Of a stretch of 64,000 nt of DNA, positions 46,775 through 56,096 are shown one piece after another. The notes beneath the pieces were generated by a model. It was not told the origin of the DNA, did no database searches, and saw only the letters and a program-made list of their open reading frames with translations. How positions within the stretch are numbered: position 1 is the stretch's first letter; each line of letters opens with the position of its first letter. Source of the stretch: Heminiphilus faecis (GTDB lineage Bacteria > Bacteroidota > Bacteroidia > Bacteroidales > Muribaculaceae); the NCBI RefSeq assembly GCF_008728965.1, contig NZ_VSMC01000010.1, positions 40,863 to 104,862 on the forward strand, given 5' to 3'. The position numbers were made by a program, and so were the translations under genes.

Positions 46775-48748
46775 ATGACCTACAGAGCACTGACACCAAA
46801 TGAGATTTCGGTCATGAAACAAAACGGGTGTAACTCGACTGACTGGAATGACATAAAAGTAAAAGACGGCTTTGACTGCTGCAATTACGTGCGGGTTAAT
46901 TTTTCCGGAGAAATACGTCTCGGCCTGACCGACGAGACCGTGATAGGTACAGCCGGTATAATCGTGCAGTCGGGCATATTTGACGCATCGCTTCACAACT
47001 GTACCGTCGGCGACAACGTACACATAGCCAAAGTGTGGGAACGCATTATAAACTATGACATCCTTGACGGAGCCTACATAACCAATATCGGCTCCATTAT
47101 ATGTACAGGCTCACGCGCGTTCGGCAACGGAACAGAGGTCAACGTACTGAACGAACAAGGAGGCCGAAGCGTGCTCATATTTGAGGAACTCACCGCACAG
47201 ATGGCATATCTCATGACATTTTATCGCCATGACAAGGAGTTCATAACAAGTATGGACAAGATGATACGAGACTATGCCGCGAAGAAAAAATCGGCTGTCG
47301 GCAAGATTGGCAAGATGGCCAAAATAACCAATCTCGGCTCAGCTACCGATGTCGTGTTTGATGACGAATCATACACCAACAGCTGCTCGCTCCTTTGGGA
47401 CGGCACAGTTGGCAAACGCGCATTTGTAGGCCCTAACGTTGTTGCCGAGCATTTTGTATTTGCATCAGAAGCATGTGTCGACAAAGGCGCTATAGTCAAA
47501 AACGTATTTGTAGGCCAGAAAGCAGAACTTACCAACGGCTTTTTAGCCAATAATTCGCTCTTCTTTGCCAACTGTATAATGGAAGCCGGAGAAGCAGTAT
47601 CGGTTTTTGCCGGTCCGCATACGGTATCAATGCATCGCTCCACCCTGCTCATAGGAGGCATGTTCTCATTCTTCAATGCCGGTTCAGGAACGAACCAAAG
47701 CAATCATCTCTATCGTATAGGTCCCGTCCATCAAGGCATAATGGAGCGCGGATGCAAGACCGGCAGCGGCTCTTATATAATGTGGCCGGCAAGAATAGGG
47801 TCGTTTTCGCTCCTAACCGGAAAGCACTACAAGCATCCCGACACATCGGAGCTGCCTTATTCATATGTTGTCGAAAAAAATGGCAAGACTGTTGTATTAC
47901 CGGGAGCCAATCTAAAGAAATTCGGTACTATCCGCGATATACTGAAGTGGAAAAAACGCGATCACCGCAGCAATGACCTGCCTCGTCTTGACATAATAAA
48001 TTATGACCCTCTCACTCCGCTCACCACACGCAAAATGTATCAAGGCATCCACTTCCTTAATCTTTGCGAGACAGATCCTGATTATCCGTCGGCCCACAAT
48101 TTTGTCATAGAGCATAAGTCGATAAGACACGGACGTGAGCTATACGCTCTCGGAGTAGACTTTTTCATGGGTGAAGAGGTCATGAAAAAGCTGGCACAGA
48201 TTAATGTCACCGATTGTCCTGACTCCCTTGGCTACCTACTTATACCCGAAAGCAATGAAGGCGTGGGACGGTGGGTAGACGCGGCAGGACTCATAGCCCC
48301 GGCCACAGTGATAAACGAATTATGTTCATCCGTAGCTAAAGGCAGCATATCATCACCCGAAGAATTGGCAAAATCCTTACAGGCCATCCACAACAAGTAT
48401 TCTGATTATAAATGGGAGTATGTCGCCGATAACTTTAAATCGTGCTACGGCATAACGCTGGATTCGCTCACAAAAGGTGCGGCAATATCAATACTGCACC
48501 GGTGGACAGAATCGGTAGATTCATTTGACCGCGAACGCAATACCGATGCCCATAAAGACTTCAATGAAAACAGCATGGTCAGTTTTGGCATTGATCTTGA
48601 TCCCCAGAGCCGACAGGTCGATTTCAACGAAGTGCGCGGCTTGCCGGAGAAAAACGACCAGATGATAGCCGTACACAACCACTACGCCAGTCTTATACAA
48701 GAAGCATATGCCGTGATATGCCGTCTGAAAGAGCCACAACACATATAA
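46775..48748 (+). CDS. DUF4954 family protein (left-handed beta-helix)
   Basis: A 657-residue protein of the Bacteroidota family DUF4954. The first 330 residues are built of hexapeptide-like repeats (VIGTAGIIVQSGIFDASLHN; NCTVGDNVHIAKV; KRAFVGPNVVAEHFVFASEA) that predict a left-handed beta-helix as in sugar nucleotidyl- and acyltransferases. The C-terminal part is helical and less conserved. No catalytic activity has been established for the family, to my knowledge. It may be read through from hflX; the short gap shows no promoter. Confidence 0.85.
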   Translation: MTYRALTPNEISVMKQNGCNSTDWNDIKVKDGFDCCNYVRVNFSGEIRLGLTDETVIGTAGIIVQSGIFDASLHNCTVGDNVHIAKVWERIINYDILDGAYITNIGSIICTGSRAFGNGTEVNVLNEQGGRSVLIFEELTAQMAYLMTFYRHDKEFITSMDKMIRDYAAKKKSAVGKIGKMAKITNLGSATDVVFDDESYTNSCSLLWDGTVGKRAFVGPNVVAEHFVFASEACVDKGAIVKNVFVGQKAELTNGFLANNSLFFANCIMEAGEAVSVFAGPHTVSMHRSTLLIGGMFSFFNAGSGTNQSNHLYRIGPVHQGIMERGCKTGSGSYIMWPARIGSFSLLTGKHYKHPDTSELPYSYVVEKNGKTVVLPGANLKKFGTIRDILKWKKRDHRSNDLPRLDIINYDPLTPLTTRKMYQGIHFLNLCETDPDYPSAHNFVIEHKSIRHGRELYALGVDFFMGEEVMKKLAQINVTDCPDSLGYLLIPESNEGVGRWVDAAGLIAPATVINELCSSVAKGSISSPEELAKSLQAIHNKYSDYKWEYVADNFKSCYGITLDSLTKGAAISILHRWTESVDSFDRERNTDAHKDFNENSMVSFGIDLDPQSRQVDFNEVRGLPEKNDQMIAVHNHYASLIQEAYAVICRLKEPQHI

Positions 48749-48794
48749 ATGGTATTTTTCAACATGCCTGAGTGTGTGTATCGTTATTTTATTG

Positions 48795-48802
48795 TAAATT
48801 TG
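48795..48802 (+). promoter_or_regulatory. -7 element of the thioredoxin-fold lipoprotein gene
   Basis: TAAATTTG lies 28 nt before the ATG at 48831. Only the -7 element is convincing. Confidence 0.45.
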
Positions 48803-48830
48803 TTCCCTCAATTAATCGTTTGAATTGTAT

Positions 48831-49922
48831 ATGAAAAATAATATTCTATTTACCGTCTTGGTTGCAGCATGCCTGTTTACAGCATGTAAAAGCAATGATA
48901 ACTGGAGCGTAAAAGGCTGTGCAGAAAACGCTCCCGAAACGACTTTACTTGTTCAGGCATCAGACAACGGACGCTGGTTTACTCTTGACTCCGTGAAGAC
49001 GGACTCTGAAGGCAACTTCCAATACAGCCGCGATAAAGCTCTTTACCCCGACATATACCGCATAACAGTTGACGGTAAAAGCGTATACTTCCCTATCGAC
49101 AGTACCGAAACGGTCACTGTCAACTTTAATGCCGATGATGTTGACGGCACTTATGACATCAGCGGTTCAACAGCAGCCGACATGCTTATGGCCGTTGATC
49201 GCCGAATACGACAGATAGCCAACGAAAAAGGAGTAGATGCAGTAGCCGGCGACTCGTTGCTGAAACGCGAACTCGGGGGCATGATTATTGGCGATCCCGC
49301 AGGGATTGTTTCATACTACATAATCAACAAACAGGTTAACGGCAACCGCCTTTTCAATCCGGTCAACCGATCCGACAACCGCATCATAGGAGCTGTAGCC
49401 AACGCTTATACGCAGTTCAGGCCCAATGACCCGCGCACCAAGTATCTGCGAGCTATATTCCTTGCCAACCGTCCGCTTAGCACAAAAAACACTTCAGGTG
49501 ATACCATACAAGCCACGGAGATAAAATATTTCGACATTGACCTGATGGACCACAAAGGCATATCCCATAAACTTTCCGAGGCTGTAAATGACAATAAAGT
49601 GGTCATACTAAGTTTCACCATATATCAGGCCGACGGTTCTACACCCTATAACGTGGCTTTGGCTGACGCCTACAGCAAATACCGCGACAATGGACTGGAA
49701 ATATATCAGGTGGCTCTTGACAATGATGAATTTCAATGGAAGCAGTCAGCAAAAAATCTCCCATGGATTACAGTGTACAATCCGCCCACAGCCAACGCCT
49801 CCACCCTCCAATGCTACAATGTCAGGACTCTGCCTACCACATACATCATAGCCAACGGCGAGCTTGCGGAACGAGTGACCGATATGTCAAAACTCAATTC
49901 TGCCGTAGCATCTTATTTATAA
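48831..49922 (+). CDS. thioredoxin-fold lipoprotein without CxxC
   Basis: A 363-residue predicted lipoprotein (LFTAC-KSND, lipobox Cys near residue 19). The N-terminal half resembles DUF4369 (AENAPETTLLVQASDNGRWF...DGKSVYFPID); the C-terminal half resembles the redoxin/TlpA fold (KVVILSFTIYQADG, GLEIYQVALDNDEFQWK, YNVRTLPTTYII with the cis-Pro TxPTT). The active-site position reads FTIYQADG, so the redox CxxC is missing; a structural or non-redox role is likely. The end overlaps the convergent glycosyltransferase by 6 bp. Confidence 0.82.
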   Translation: MKNNILFTVLVAACLFTACKSNDNWSVKGCAENAPETTLLVQASDNGRWFTLDSVKTDSEGNFQYSRDKALYPDIYRITVDGKSVYFPIDSTETVTVNFNADDVDGTYDISGSTAADMLMAVDRRIRQIANEKGVDAVAGDSLLKRELGGMIIGDPAGIVSYYIINKQVNGNRLFNPVNRSDNRIIGAVANAYTQFRPNDPRTKYLRAIFLANRPLSTKNTSGDTIQATEIKYFDIDLMDHKGISHKLSEAVNDNKVVILSFTIYQADGSTPYNVALADAYSKYRDNGLEIYQVALDNDEFQWKQSAKNLPWITVYNPPTANASTLQCYNVRTLPTTYIIANGELAERVTDMSKLNSAVASYL

Positions 49923-50738
49923 AGATTTTTCCGTCCCGTCGGGATTGAAAAAACGGCGCGCGTACAGTGCGCCGTTTTTCATGTCTTGCAACGCCTGCAG
50001 AAATCCTCCGCGGCTTCTGCGTGCTGTACGCCAAGCATTGACTACAATGCGCAACGGCCATGTTCGATTATGATACATATATATCATAACTCCCGGCCCC
50101 ATCAACACTCCCGGTCGGTCGGCTATACGGAATCCGGTACTTATGCCTTGATGCACGGCTATCACTGTCGGAAAAAAACGGCATCGCAGTCCGCGCTTTA
50201 ACGCCGTGAACAAAAACATCTCTCCCTCTCCGGTGCATACGACCGGAGAACCGGTGCCAAGAAGTTCGTTAAATCTTACTGTTCCGGCAACCGTTGACCT
50301 GCGGAATGCAATCTCCACCTCCGAGACAAAATGGCCTTTCTGCAATCTATTGATATCATACACATATGACGGGTACCACTTGCCACTGCCACCCGAATAC
50401 CTGAACAAGGCCACATCAAGAGTGTCATCGTCCTCAAATACTGCAATGACGTTCCTTAGCATATCGGGCTCATAGACAAGATCGTCATCAGCTACAAGAC
50501 ACACATCGGCCGTAGACTTCATCATGGCATAATTGCGGTTGCGGCTTACACCTTTGTCATCATGACGGCATACCATGACATCGCTTCGCTTCAATACATC
50601 GGGAATCTTTGCGGAAATCCCATCCGGCATCTGCCACGACACGATATAGCGCACCTCTTCCACCTCTGGAAGATTCATTGCCGCGACACGCTTTATGCCG
50701 TCAGCACCTATGGTGACTATCATCACATCAAGAGTCAT
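49917..50738 (-). CDS. glycosyltransferase family 2
   Basis: A 273-residue GT-A protein. The fold is seen in DVMIVTIGADGIKRV, the acceptor/sugar-binding GVSRNRNYAM and the metal motif VADDDLVYEPD, followed by TGEGEMFLFTALKRG. It lacks membrane spans. Donor sugar is unknown. It is divergent from the next two transferases; a TACATTTG -7 element lies at 50766-50759. Its last codons (NGALYARRFFNP) contain an inverted repeat that works as a terminator for the convergent gene. Confidence 0.82.
   Translation of the reverse strand: MTLDVMIVTIGADGIKRVAAMNLPEVEEVRYIVSWQMPDGISAKIPDVLKRSDVMVCRHDDKGVSRNRNYAMMKSTADVCLVADDDLVYEPDMLRNVIAVFEDDDTLDVALFRYSGGSGKWYPSYVYDINRLQKGHFVSEVEIAFRRSTVAGTVRFNELLGTGSPVVCTGEGEMFLFTALKRGLRCRFFPTVIAVHQGISTGFRIADRPGVLMGPGVMIYMYHNRTWPLRIVVNAWRTARRSRGGFLQALQDMKNGALYARRFFNPDGTEKSL
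49950..49979 (+). terminator. terminator of the thioredoxin-fold gene, inside the opposite coding sequence
   Basis: Arms AAAACGGCGC and GCGCCGTTTTT (about 49950-49959 and 49969-49979) form a GC-rich stem with a U-tail, about 30 bp after the plus-strand stop at 49922. It lies in the coding end of the convergent glycosyltransferase. Confidence 0.6.
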
Positions 50739-50854
50739 GGGTTTACCGTTGTATAGGACAAATGTACAAATATTCGGCGAAAAGCGAAAACACGTATTTG
50801 CATGATATACCTATTATGAGTAACTTTATCACATATATTAATATGCCCGCCATA

Positions 50855-51841
50855 ATGAAAGTATCGGTAATCGTATTGACATACAATCAGGAACAGACTG
50901 TAGCACGTGCGCTCGATTCTGTTCTCGGTCAAAAGTGCGACTACACATACGAAATAATTCTGGCCGATGACTGCTCCACCGATTCTACGCCCGACATATG
51001 TCGGCACTACGCACGGAAATATCCCGATAAGATAAGGTATATAGCCAATAGTGTCAACAAAGGCGTTGTTGACAACTACTTTGACTGTGTGCTTGATGCA
51101 CGCGGAGAGTATATAGCGGACTGTGCGGGCGATGACTTCTGGACCGACGAGTATAAACTGCAGAAACAGACAGAACTCCTTGAGAGTAACAGCGACGTTG
51201 TACTTGTGCATACCGACTGGATGTACTATGACATAAAATCAGGCGACATGTATCCGCCATCCACAACCCGTAAAGAACGCACTCTTTTCAGGAAGTCTCT
51301 GGCACCACCCATGTCACTGTTTATGCCTTTGCTTGCCCAAGAACGTAAACTCGGCATACTGCTAAACACGGCTCTATACCGTAAATCGGCATTTATGAGC
51401 TGCTATGACAATGACCCCGATCTCTTCCGTAACAAAGAGTTCACATGTGAGGACTTCCAGATAATTGTAGCTCTCTCACGTATCGGGTCCATTGCCTTTA
51501 TAAACTGCGTGACATGCTGCTACACCGTAAACGGCAGGTCCGTAACCAATCCCGGCGACTATAAGGCGCTGTACCGGCAATATTACGGCTCAATACAGAT
51601 GCATCGATATATACAATGTAAGTATAACGTACCGCAAAGTGTGGTTTACAATTACCATTACCGCATACTTAACTATCTTTTTGCACAAGCATTCAGAAGC
51701 GGAGACAATGAATTGCGCAAAAACACACTTGACACTTTCAAGCAGATGGATGTCAGACTGTCTTTGAAATCATGGATAAAACGGATTTTGTCATCGCACA
51801 ATACGTTATGGTGTCTGTCGCTCAAACTTCTTAACCCATGA
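50855..51841 (+). CDS. glycosyltransferase family 2
   Basis: A GT-A transferase of about 328 residues: MKVSVIVLTYNQEQTV, LADDCSTDSTPDIC, NKGVVDNYFDCVLDARGEY and DCAGDDFWTD (DxD-type motif). The frame is open to 50762, with ATGs at 50816 and 50843 also possible. The chosen start gives the normal family N-terminus. A hydrophobic stretch is not present, so it acts in the cytoplasm, presumably on a lipid-linked glycan. It overlaps the next gene by 4 bp. Confidence 0.86.
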   Translation: MKVSVIVLTYNQEQTVARALDSVLGQKCDYTYEIILADDCSTDSTPDICRHYARKYPDKIRYIANSVNKGVVDNYFDCVLDARGEYIADCAGDDFWTDEYKLQKQTELLESNSDVVLVHTDWMYYDIKSGDMYPPSTTRKERTLFRKSLAPPMSLFMPLLAQERKLGILLNTALYRKSAFMSCYDNDPDLFRNKEFTCEDFQIIVALSRIGSIAFINCVTCCYTVNGRSVTNPGDYKALYRQYYGSIQMHRYIQCKYNVPQSVVYNYHYRILNYLFAQAFRSGDNELRKNTLDTFKQMDVRLSLKSWIKRILSSHNTLWCLSLKLLNP

Positions 51842-52764
51842 GCCCACTGCTGTCAGTCATAATACCGGTCCATAACCGGGCCGCCATAGTGACCGCTACG
51901 CTTGATTCGGTGTACAGTCAGGACTATCGCCCCATCGAGTTATTGACGGTTGACAACAACTCTACCGATAACTCGCTTGAGGTACTTACCAATTGGGCCA
52001 ATCGACATAGTTGTGCCGGCTTCAATGTGTCGGTATTGAGCGAACCACAATCAGGGGCCGCTGCCGCACGCAACAAAGGACTTGAGGCGGCCACCGCGCC
52101 ATATGTCATGTTTTTTGACTCCGACGACATTATGGAACCGGGACATATAATGCGTGCCATGCAGGCATTCATAAACGACACGTCGCTTGACATTGTCGGC
52201 TGGGACATATGTAATATCGGTCTTGACGGTCACAGGACAAGACTGCCGTTTGCCGACAACGACATGCGATATCGCCATACCTTCAATTCCGTTCTATCCA
52301 CTGCACGATATGCCATAAAAACATCACTTATACGAAAAGCCGGAGGTTGGGACAATTCCCTTCCGGTATGGAACGACTACGAACTTGGCATGAGACTGCT
52401 TATGCTCGATCCGAAAATAAAACGTCTACACGGAAAATGTACTGTCACTGTCACACAGTCGATACAATCCATAACCGGCTGCGACTACTCATCCCGACAC
52501 AAGCAGTTGGAAAAATCGCTCGATCGATGCGAGGCCGGTATTGCCGCTACAGACGATATCATATGGCTTAAATACATCAGGCTTAAACGTGTGGTTCTCG
52601 CAGGACTATATGCAAGGGAAAAGTCGCCAGAAGCCCACCGGCTTTTAGACATAGCCCTTGACAAAGAACCATCACTGGCAAAAAAGTTACTGCTTATTGC
52701 CGCTTTCCGATACACAGCCGCAGGAGGCCGAGGTATACACAGACTGCTGCGGAAAGTGCTTTAA
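51838..52764 (+). CDS. glycosyltransferase family 2
   Basis: A 308-residue GT-A transferase beginning MSPLLSVIIPVHNRAAIV, with VDNNSTDNS, SGAAAARNKGLEAA and the metal motif MFFDSDDIMEPGH, then a WNDYELGMRL acceptor segment. Start and stop codons overlap with the preceding transferase (ATGA), so they are an operon. Together with the divergent GT at 49917 they make a small glycan locus with no transporter or polymerase nearby. Confidence 0.87.
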   Translation: MSPLLSVIIPVHNRAAIVTATLDSVYSQDYRPIELLTVDNNSTDNSLEVLTNWANRHSCAGFNVSVLSEPQSGAAAARNKGLEAATAPYVMFFDSDDIMEPGHIMRAMQAFINDTSLDIVGWDICNIGLDGHRTRLPFADNDMRYRHTFNSVLSTARYAIKTSLIRKAGGWDNSLPVWNDYELGMRLLMLDPKIKRLHGKCTVTVTQSIQSITGCDYSSRHKQLEKSLDRCEAGIAATDDIIWLKYIRLKRVVLAGLYAREKSPEAHRLLDIALDKEPSLAKKLLLIAAFRYTAAGGRGIHRLLRKVL

Positions 52765-52780
52765 AACATATCACCCCATC

Positions 52781-52811
52781 TTGACTTATATAAAAATATT
52801 GCTTAACTTTG
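52781..52811 (+). promoter_or_regulatory. greA promoter
   Basis: TTG at 52781-52783, 20-nt spacer, TAACTTTG at 52804-52811. It gives a leader of about 85-90 nt, long for this window. Confidence 0.7.
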
Positions 52812-52842
52812 CATTGTAAACATTACACGGAATTTTTTATTT

Positions 52843-52882
52843 AAGGGTCTCGCCCATCGGTCGAGATTCCTTTAATTTTTTT
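52843..52882 (+). promoter_or_regulatory. terminator-like hairpin in the greA leader
   Basis: In the greA 5' leader, AAGGGTCTCG can pair with CGAGATTCCTT (52843-52852, 52862-52872; one bulged base), enclosing CCCATCGGT, which can close further with CC/GG. It is followed by AATTTTTTT. The shape is that of an intrinsic terminator 25 nt before the ATG at 52906, suggesting attenuation. Confidence 0.6.
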
Positions 52883-52905
52883 GTATAACATAAAACTTAA
52901 ATATC

Positions 52906-53376
52906 ATGGCCATCACTTACATGACTCGTGAAGGGTACAAGAAAAAAATGGATGAAATCGCTTATCTTGAAACAGTTAAGCGTCCAGAGATATCGCGTGC
53001 CATAGCCGAGGCGCGTGACAAAGGCGACTTGTCAGAAAACGCCGAATATGACGCAGCCAAAGAGGCTCAAGGCATGCTTGAAATGAAAATTTCGATGCTG
53101 AAAGACCTTGTGGCCAATGCCCGCATAATCGACGACAGCAAACTTAACACCGAGGAAGTACAGATACTCAATAAAGTCAAGATTAAAAACGTTGCCAACG
53201 GCATGGTAATGGAGTATACAATCGTGGCTGACAGCGAAGCTAATCTGAAAGAAAAGAAACTCGCATCAAGCACGCCGATAGCGCAAGGTCTTCTCGGTCA
53301 CAAACTCGGTGACGTCGTGGAGATAAAGATTCCCGCCGGCATCGCTAAATTTGAAATAGTTGAAATATCATTTTAA
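52906..53376 (+). CDS. greA: transcription elongation factor GreA
   Basis: GreA rescues backtracked RNA polymerase by stimulating transcript cleavage. The 156-residue protein has the N-terminal coiled coil with the conserved tip acids (EARDKGDLSENAEYDAAKEAQ) and the C-terminal FKBP-like domain (TPIAQGLLGHKLGDVVEIKIP). It is expressed from its own promoter with a structured leader. Confidence 0.97.
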   Translation: MAITYMTREGYKKKMDEIAYLETVKRPEISRAIAEARDKGDLSENAEYDAAKEAQGMLEMKISMLKDLVANARIIDDSKLNTEEVQILNKVKIKNVANGMVMEYTIVADSEANLKEKKLASSTPIAQGLLGHKLGDVVEIKIPAGIAKFEIVEISF

Positions 53377-53388
53377 TACTTGACACAT

Positions 53389-53784
53389 ATGTCCACGATA
53401 TTTACTAAGATTATCAACGGAGAGATACCCTCGTATAAAATAGCGGAGGATGACAGACATTATGCGTTTCTTGACATAAATCCTGTAGCTCCGGGCCATG
53501 TTCTTGTAGTTCCCAAAAAGGAAGTCAGCTATCTGTTCGACCTCTCAGACGAAGACTATCTCTCACTGCAATTGTTTGCCAAGAAGATAGCTCTTGCCAT
53601 GAAAAAGGCTCTTCCCTGTGAACGCATAGGAGTTACCGTTATTGGGCTTGAAGTACCACATGCCCACATACACCTTGTGCCCATAAGCAAAGAGGGCGAC
53701 ATGAACTTCTGCCGCCCAAAGCTTACGCTTGACCCCAAGGACATGACAGATATAGCCAAAAGCATAGTCAAAGAACTGAACTGA
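53389..53784 (+). CDS. HIT family hydrolase
   Basis: A 131-residue histidine-triad protein: STIFTKIINGEIPSYKIAED at the N-terminus, HVLVVPKKE, and the catalytic HxHxH motif in EVPHAHIHLVPI. HINT-type members hydrolyse nucleoside phosphoramidates; the physiological substrate here is unknown. The start at 53389 is an ATG; a TTG 9 bp upstream is in frame. It lies 12 bp after greA and shares one base with the next gene (TGATG), so greA, hit and panE are probably one transcript. Confidence 0.93.
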   Translation: MSTIFTKIINGEIPSYKIAEDDRHYAFLDINPVAPGHVLVVPKKEVSYLFDLSDEDYLSLQLFAKKIALAMKKALPCERIGVTVIGLEVPHAHIHLVPISKEGDMNFCRPKLTLDPKDMTDIAKSIVKELN

Positions 53785-54698
53785 TGAAATACTTGGTCAT
53801 AGGAACCGGAGGTGTAGGCGGCAGCATTGCCGCCTTCCTTCATTTAGCGGGGAAAGACGTAAGTTGCATAGCCCGCGGCAAAGCCCTTGATACAATGCGC
53901 CGTGACGGCATGAAATTTCACTCTACACTGAAAGGCGAACATATCATACCGGTTGATGTTCACAGCGCTGAAGACTATAACGGCAAAGCCGACGTAATTT
54001 TCGTGACTGTCAAGGGATATTCAATCGATGATATAGGACCTATCATATCAAAATGTTCAGGAAAAGACACTATAGTCATACCCCTACTCAACGTATACGG
54101 AACAGGTGCGCGTATAGCCGCCACAGCACCGGACGTCAATGTACTCGACGGGTGCATATACATAGTGGGCTTTAAGTCCGGGACAGGCGAAATAACTCAA
54201 ATGGGCGAGATATTCCACATAGTTTACGGAGTGCCGCGCGGCCATAATGTGGACCCGGTGTTACTTGACAAAATCAACACGGACCTTACAGAAGCCGGCA
54301 TAAAAGTAACGTTGAGCGATGACATAGACCGCGATACGTTCATAAAATGGTCTTTCATATCAGCCATGGCTCTTACAGGAGCATATTATGACATACCTAT
54401 GGGCCCTATACAGCACGATGGTCCCGAACGAAACACATTCATCGGTCTCTCCCGCGAGAGTGAGGCTCTCGGGCATAAATGCGGCATAGACTTCGGATGC
54501 GATCTTGTAAAACATCATCTTGATGTCATAGACAGTCTTGACCCGGAAAGCACCGCATCATTGCAGAAAGATCTGAAATCGGGTCACGAAAGCGAGATAC
54601 AAGGACAGTTATTTGATATAATTGACCGCGCCCGTGCAGCCGGAGTTGCGACACCGGTATATGACCTCATAGCAGAGCATTTCACCAGCAATATCTGA
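53784..54698 (+). CDS. panE: ketopantoate reductase (2-dehydropantoate 2-reductase family)
   Basis: A 304-residue NADPH-dependent reductase of the ApbA/PanE family: VIGTGGVGGSIAAFLHLAGK at the N-terminus, VKGYSIDDI, and the C-terminal catalytic/substrate helices with KWSFISAMALTGAYYDIPMG and a conserved Lys near KTDSL-like positions. PanE makes pantoate for coenzyme A, but several family members serve other pathways, and the sequence is somewhat divergent in the middle; the pathway is therefore inferred. It converges with the NhaC gene, 1 bp between stops. Confidence 0.82.
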   Translation: MKYLVIGTGGVGGSIAAFLHLAGKDVSCIARGKALDTMRRDGMKFHSTLKGEHIIPVDVHSAEDYNGKADVIFVTVKGYSIDDIGPIISKCSGKDTIVIPLLNVYGTGARIAATAPDVNVLDGCIYIVGFKSGTGEITQMGEIFHIVYGVPRGHNVDPVLLDKINTDLTEAGIKVTLSDDIDRDTFIKWSFISAMALTGAYYDIPMGPIQHDGPERNTFIGLSRESEALGHKCGIDFGCDLVKHHLDVIDSLDPESTASLQKDLKSGHESEIQGQLFDIIDRARAAGVATPVYDLIAEHFTSNI

Positions 54699-54699
54699 C

Positions 54700-56013
54700 T
54701 TACTGATGCAGACGCCGGGGAAATTTGAAAACAATCGACAATACGACCATGCCGGCCAGCATCCATGAATAATACATGTATGTCCATGGAGCTGCCGGCG
54801 ATATATCGGCCAAGGATGTAGCCAACAATGTCTGCGCACCGTAAGGTATAAGGCTCTGCACTATGCAGGAACACGTGTCAAGTATAGAGGCAGTCTTACG
54901 AGGGTCAAGACCGAATCGGGTGGCAATGCTTTTGCACAGCGAGCCTACTGTTATTATAGCCACAGTGTTATTGGCCGTACACATATTCACTATGCTTACA
55001 AGAAGCGCTATGCTTGTCATCGCCCCACGGCTTCCGTTTATGCGGCGTGTCATCACCTGAAGTATATAATTAATACCTCCGGCCGCCTTTATCAAGCCGA
55101 GCATTCCGGCGGCAAGTAAAGTTATTATCACGAGGTTTCCGACAGAATCAACACCCTCTCCCATATAACCGAACATATCAAGCAGTGTGAATCCTGATCC
55201 GAGCGCCAGCAACAATGCGGTCACAATACCTACGGCAAGCACGACAGTGACGTTGATGCCGGCCACAGCCATAATTATAATGACCAGATATGGCAGAACA
55301 AGCCACGGATTCTCAACATCAGACACCACACTCTGAGGTACATCTGCTCCGAGCATTATATACAATCCGAGTGCGCACAACGCAGCAGGCAGTACTATAT
55401 ACAGATTGGCCTTGAACTTATCGTTCATCTTGCAGCCCTGAGTTCGTGTCGCCGCAATTGTAGTGTCGGAAATAAATGACAGATTGTCGCCGAAAAATGC
55501 GCCACCGAGAACCACGGCTACAAAAAACGGCACAGTACCGTTTTCAGCCTGCGCCAATTCGACGGCAAGCGGGGTAAGAGCGACAACTGTTCCTACCGAT
55601 GTTCCGATTGAGAGCGATATGAAACATGCCGCAAGAAACAGTCCCGGTATAAGCATCTCGGCAGGAAGCCATCGCAGAGCCAAGTTGACAGTGGTCTCGA
55701 TAGCCCCGGTCTCCTTTGCAAGAGCGGCAAAGGCTCCGGCAAGTATGAAAATCCATACCATATACATGACATTGGACGAGCCGGCATCATGTGAAAATAT
55801 CTCGACCCTTCGCGCCAAAGGCTTACCTCGGAGTATAATAACCGCCCAAGCCGACGCTATAAGCAACGCCACCGATATAGGCATCTTGTAAAAATCGCCT
55901 ATTATAAGCGATACTACAAGATAAAGCAGCAGAAATACGGCAATCGGTGATATCGCAAGCAACCCCTGACGGCGTGATATCGTAAGGTCTGAATTATTTT
56001 CTGTTTGATCCAT
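54700..56013 (-). CDS. Na+/H+ antiporter NhaC family protein
   Basis: A 437-residue inner-membrane transporter with about eleven hydrophobic segments. Recognisable stretches are SFISLSIGTSVGTVVALTPLAVELA, GGAFFGDNLSFISDTTIAATRTQGC and DPRKTASILDTCSCIVQSLIPYG, which are typical of NhaC-like carriers. It may exchange sodium or an organic ion for protons. The ATG at 56013 follows a TAACTTTG -7 element at 56042-56035. Confidence 0.9.
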   Translation of the reverse strand: MDQTENNSDLTISRRQGLLAISPIAVFLLLYLVVSLIIGDFYKMPISVALLIASAWAVIILRGKPLARRVEIFSHDAGSSNVMYMVWIFILAGAFAALAKETGAIETTVNLALRWLPAEMLIPGLFLAACFISLSIGTSVGTVVALTPLAVELAQAENGTVPFFVAVVLGGAFFGDNLSFISDTTIAATRTQGCKMNDKFKANLYIVLPAALCALGLYIMLGADVPQSVVSDVENPWLVLPYLVIIIMAVAGINVTVVLAVGIVTALLLALGSGFTLLDMFGYMGEGVDSVGNLVIITLLAAGMLGLIKAAGGINYILQVMTRRINGSRGAMTSIALLVSIVNMCTANNTVAIITVGSLCKSIATRFGLDPRKTASILDTCSCIVQSLIPYGAQTLLATSLADISPAAPWTYMYYSWMLAGMVVLSIVFKFPRRLHQ

Positions 56014-56096
56014 AGTTTTCAAAAGACAAGGACGCAAAGTTAATAAATTCCTCCGGATTGGCGAGGCTGTACCGTTAAAAACACTTGCAAAAGCAC

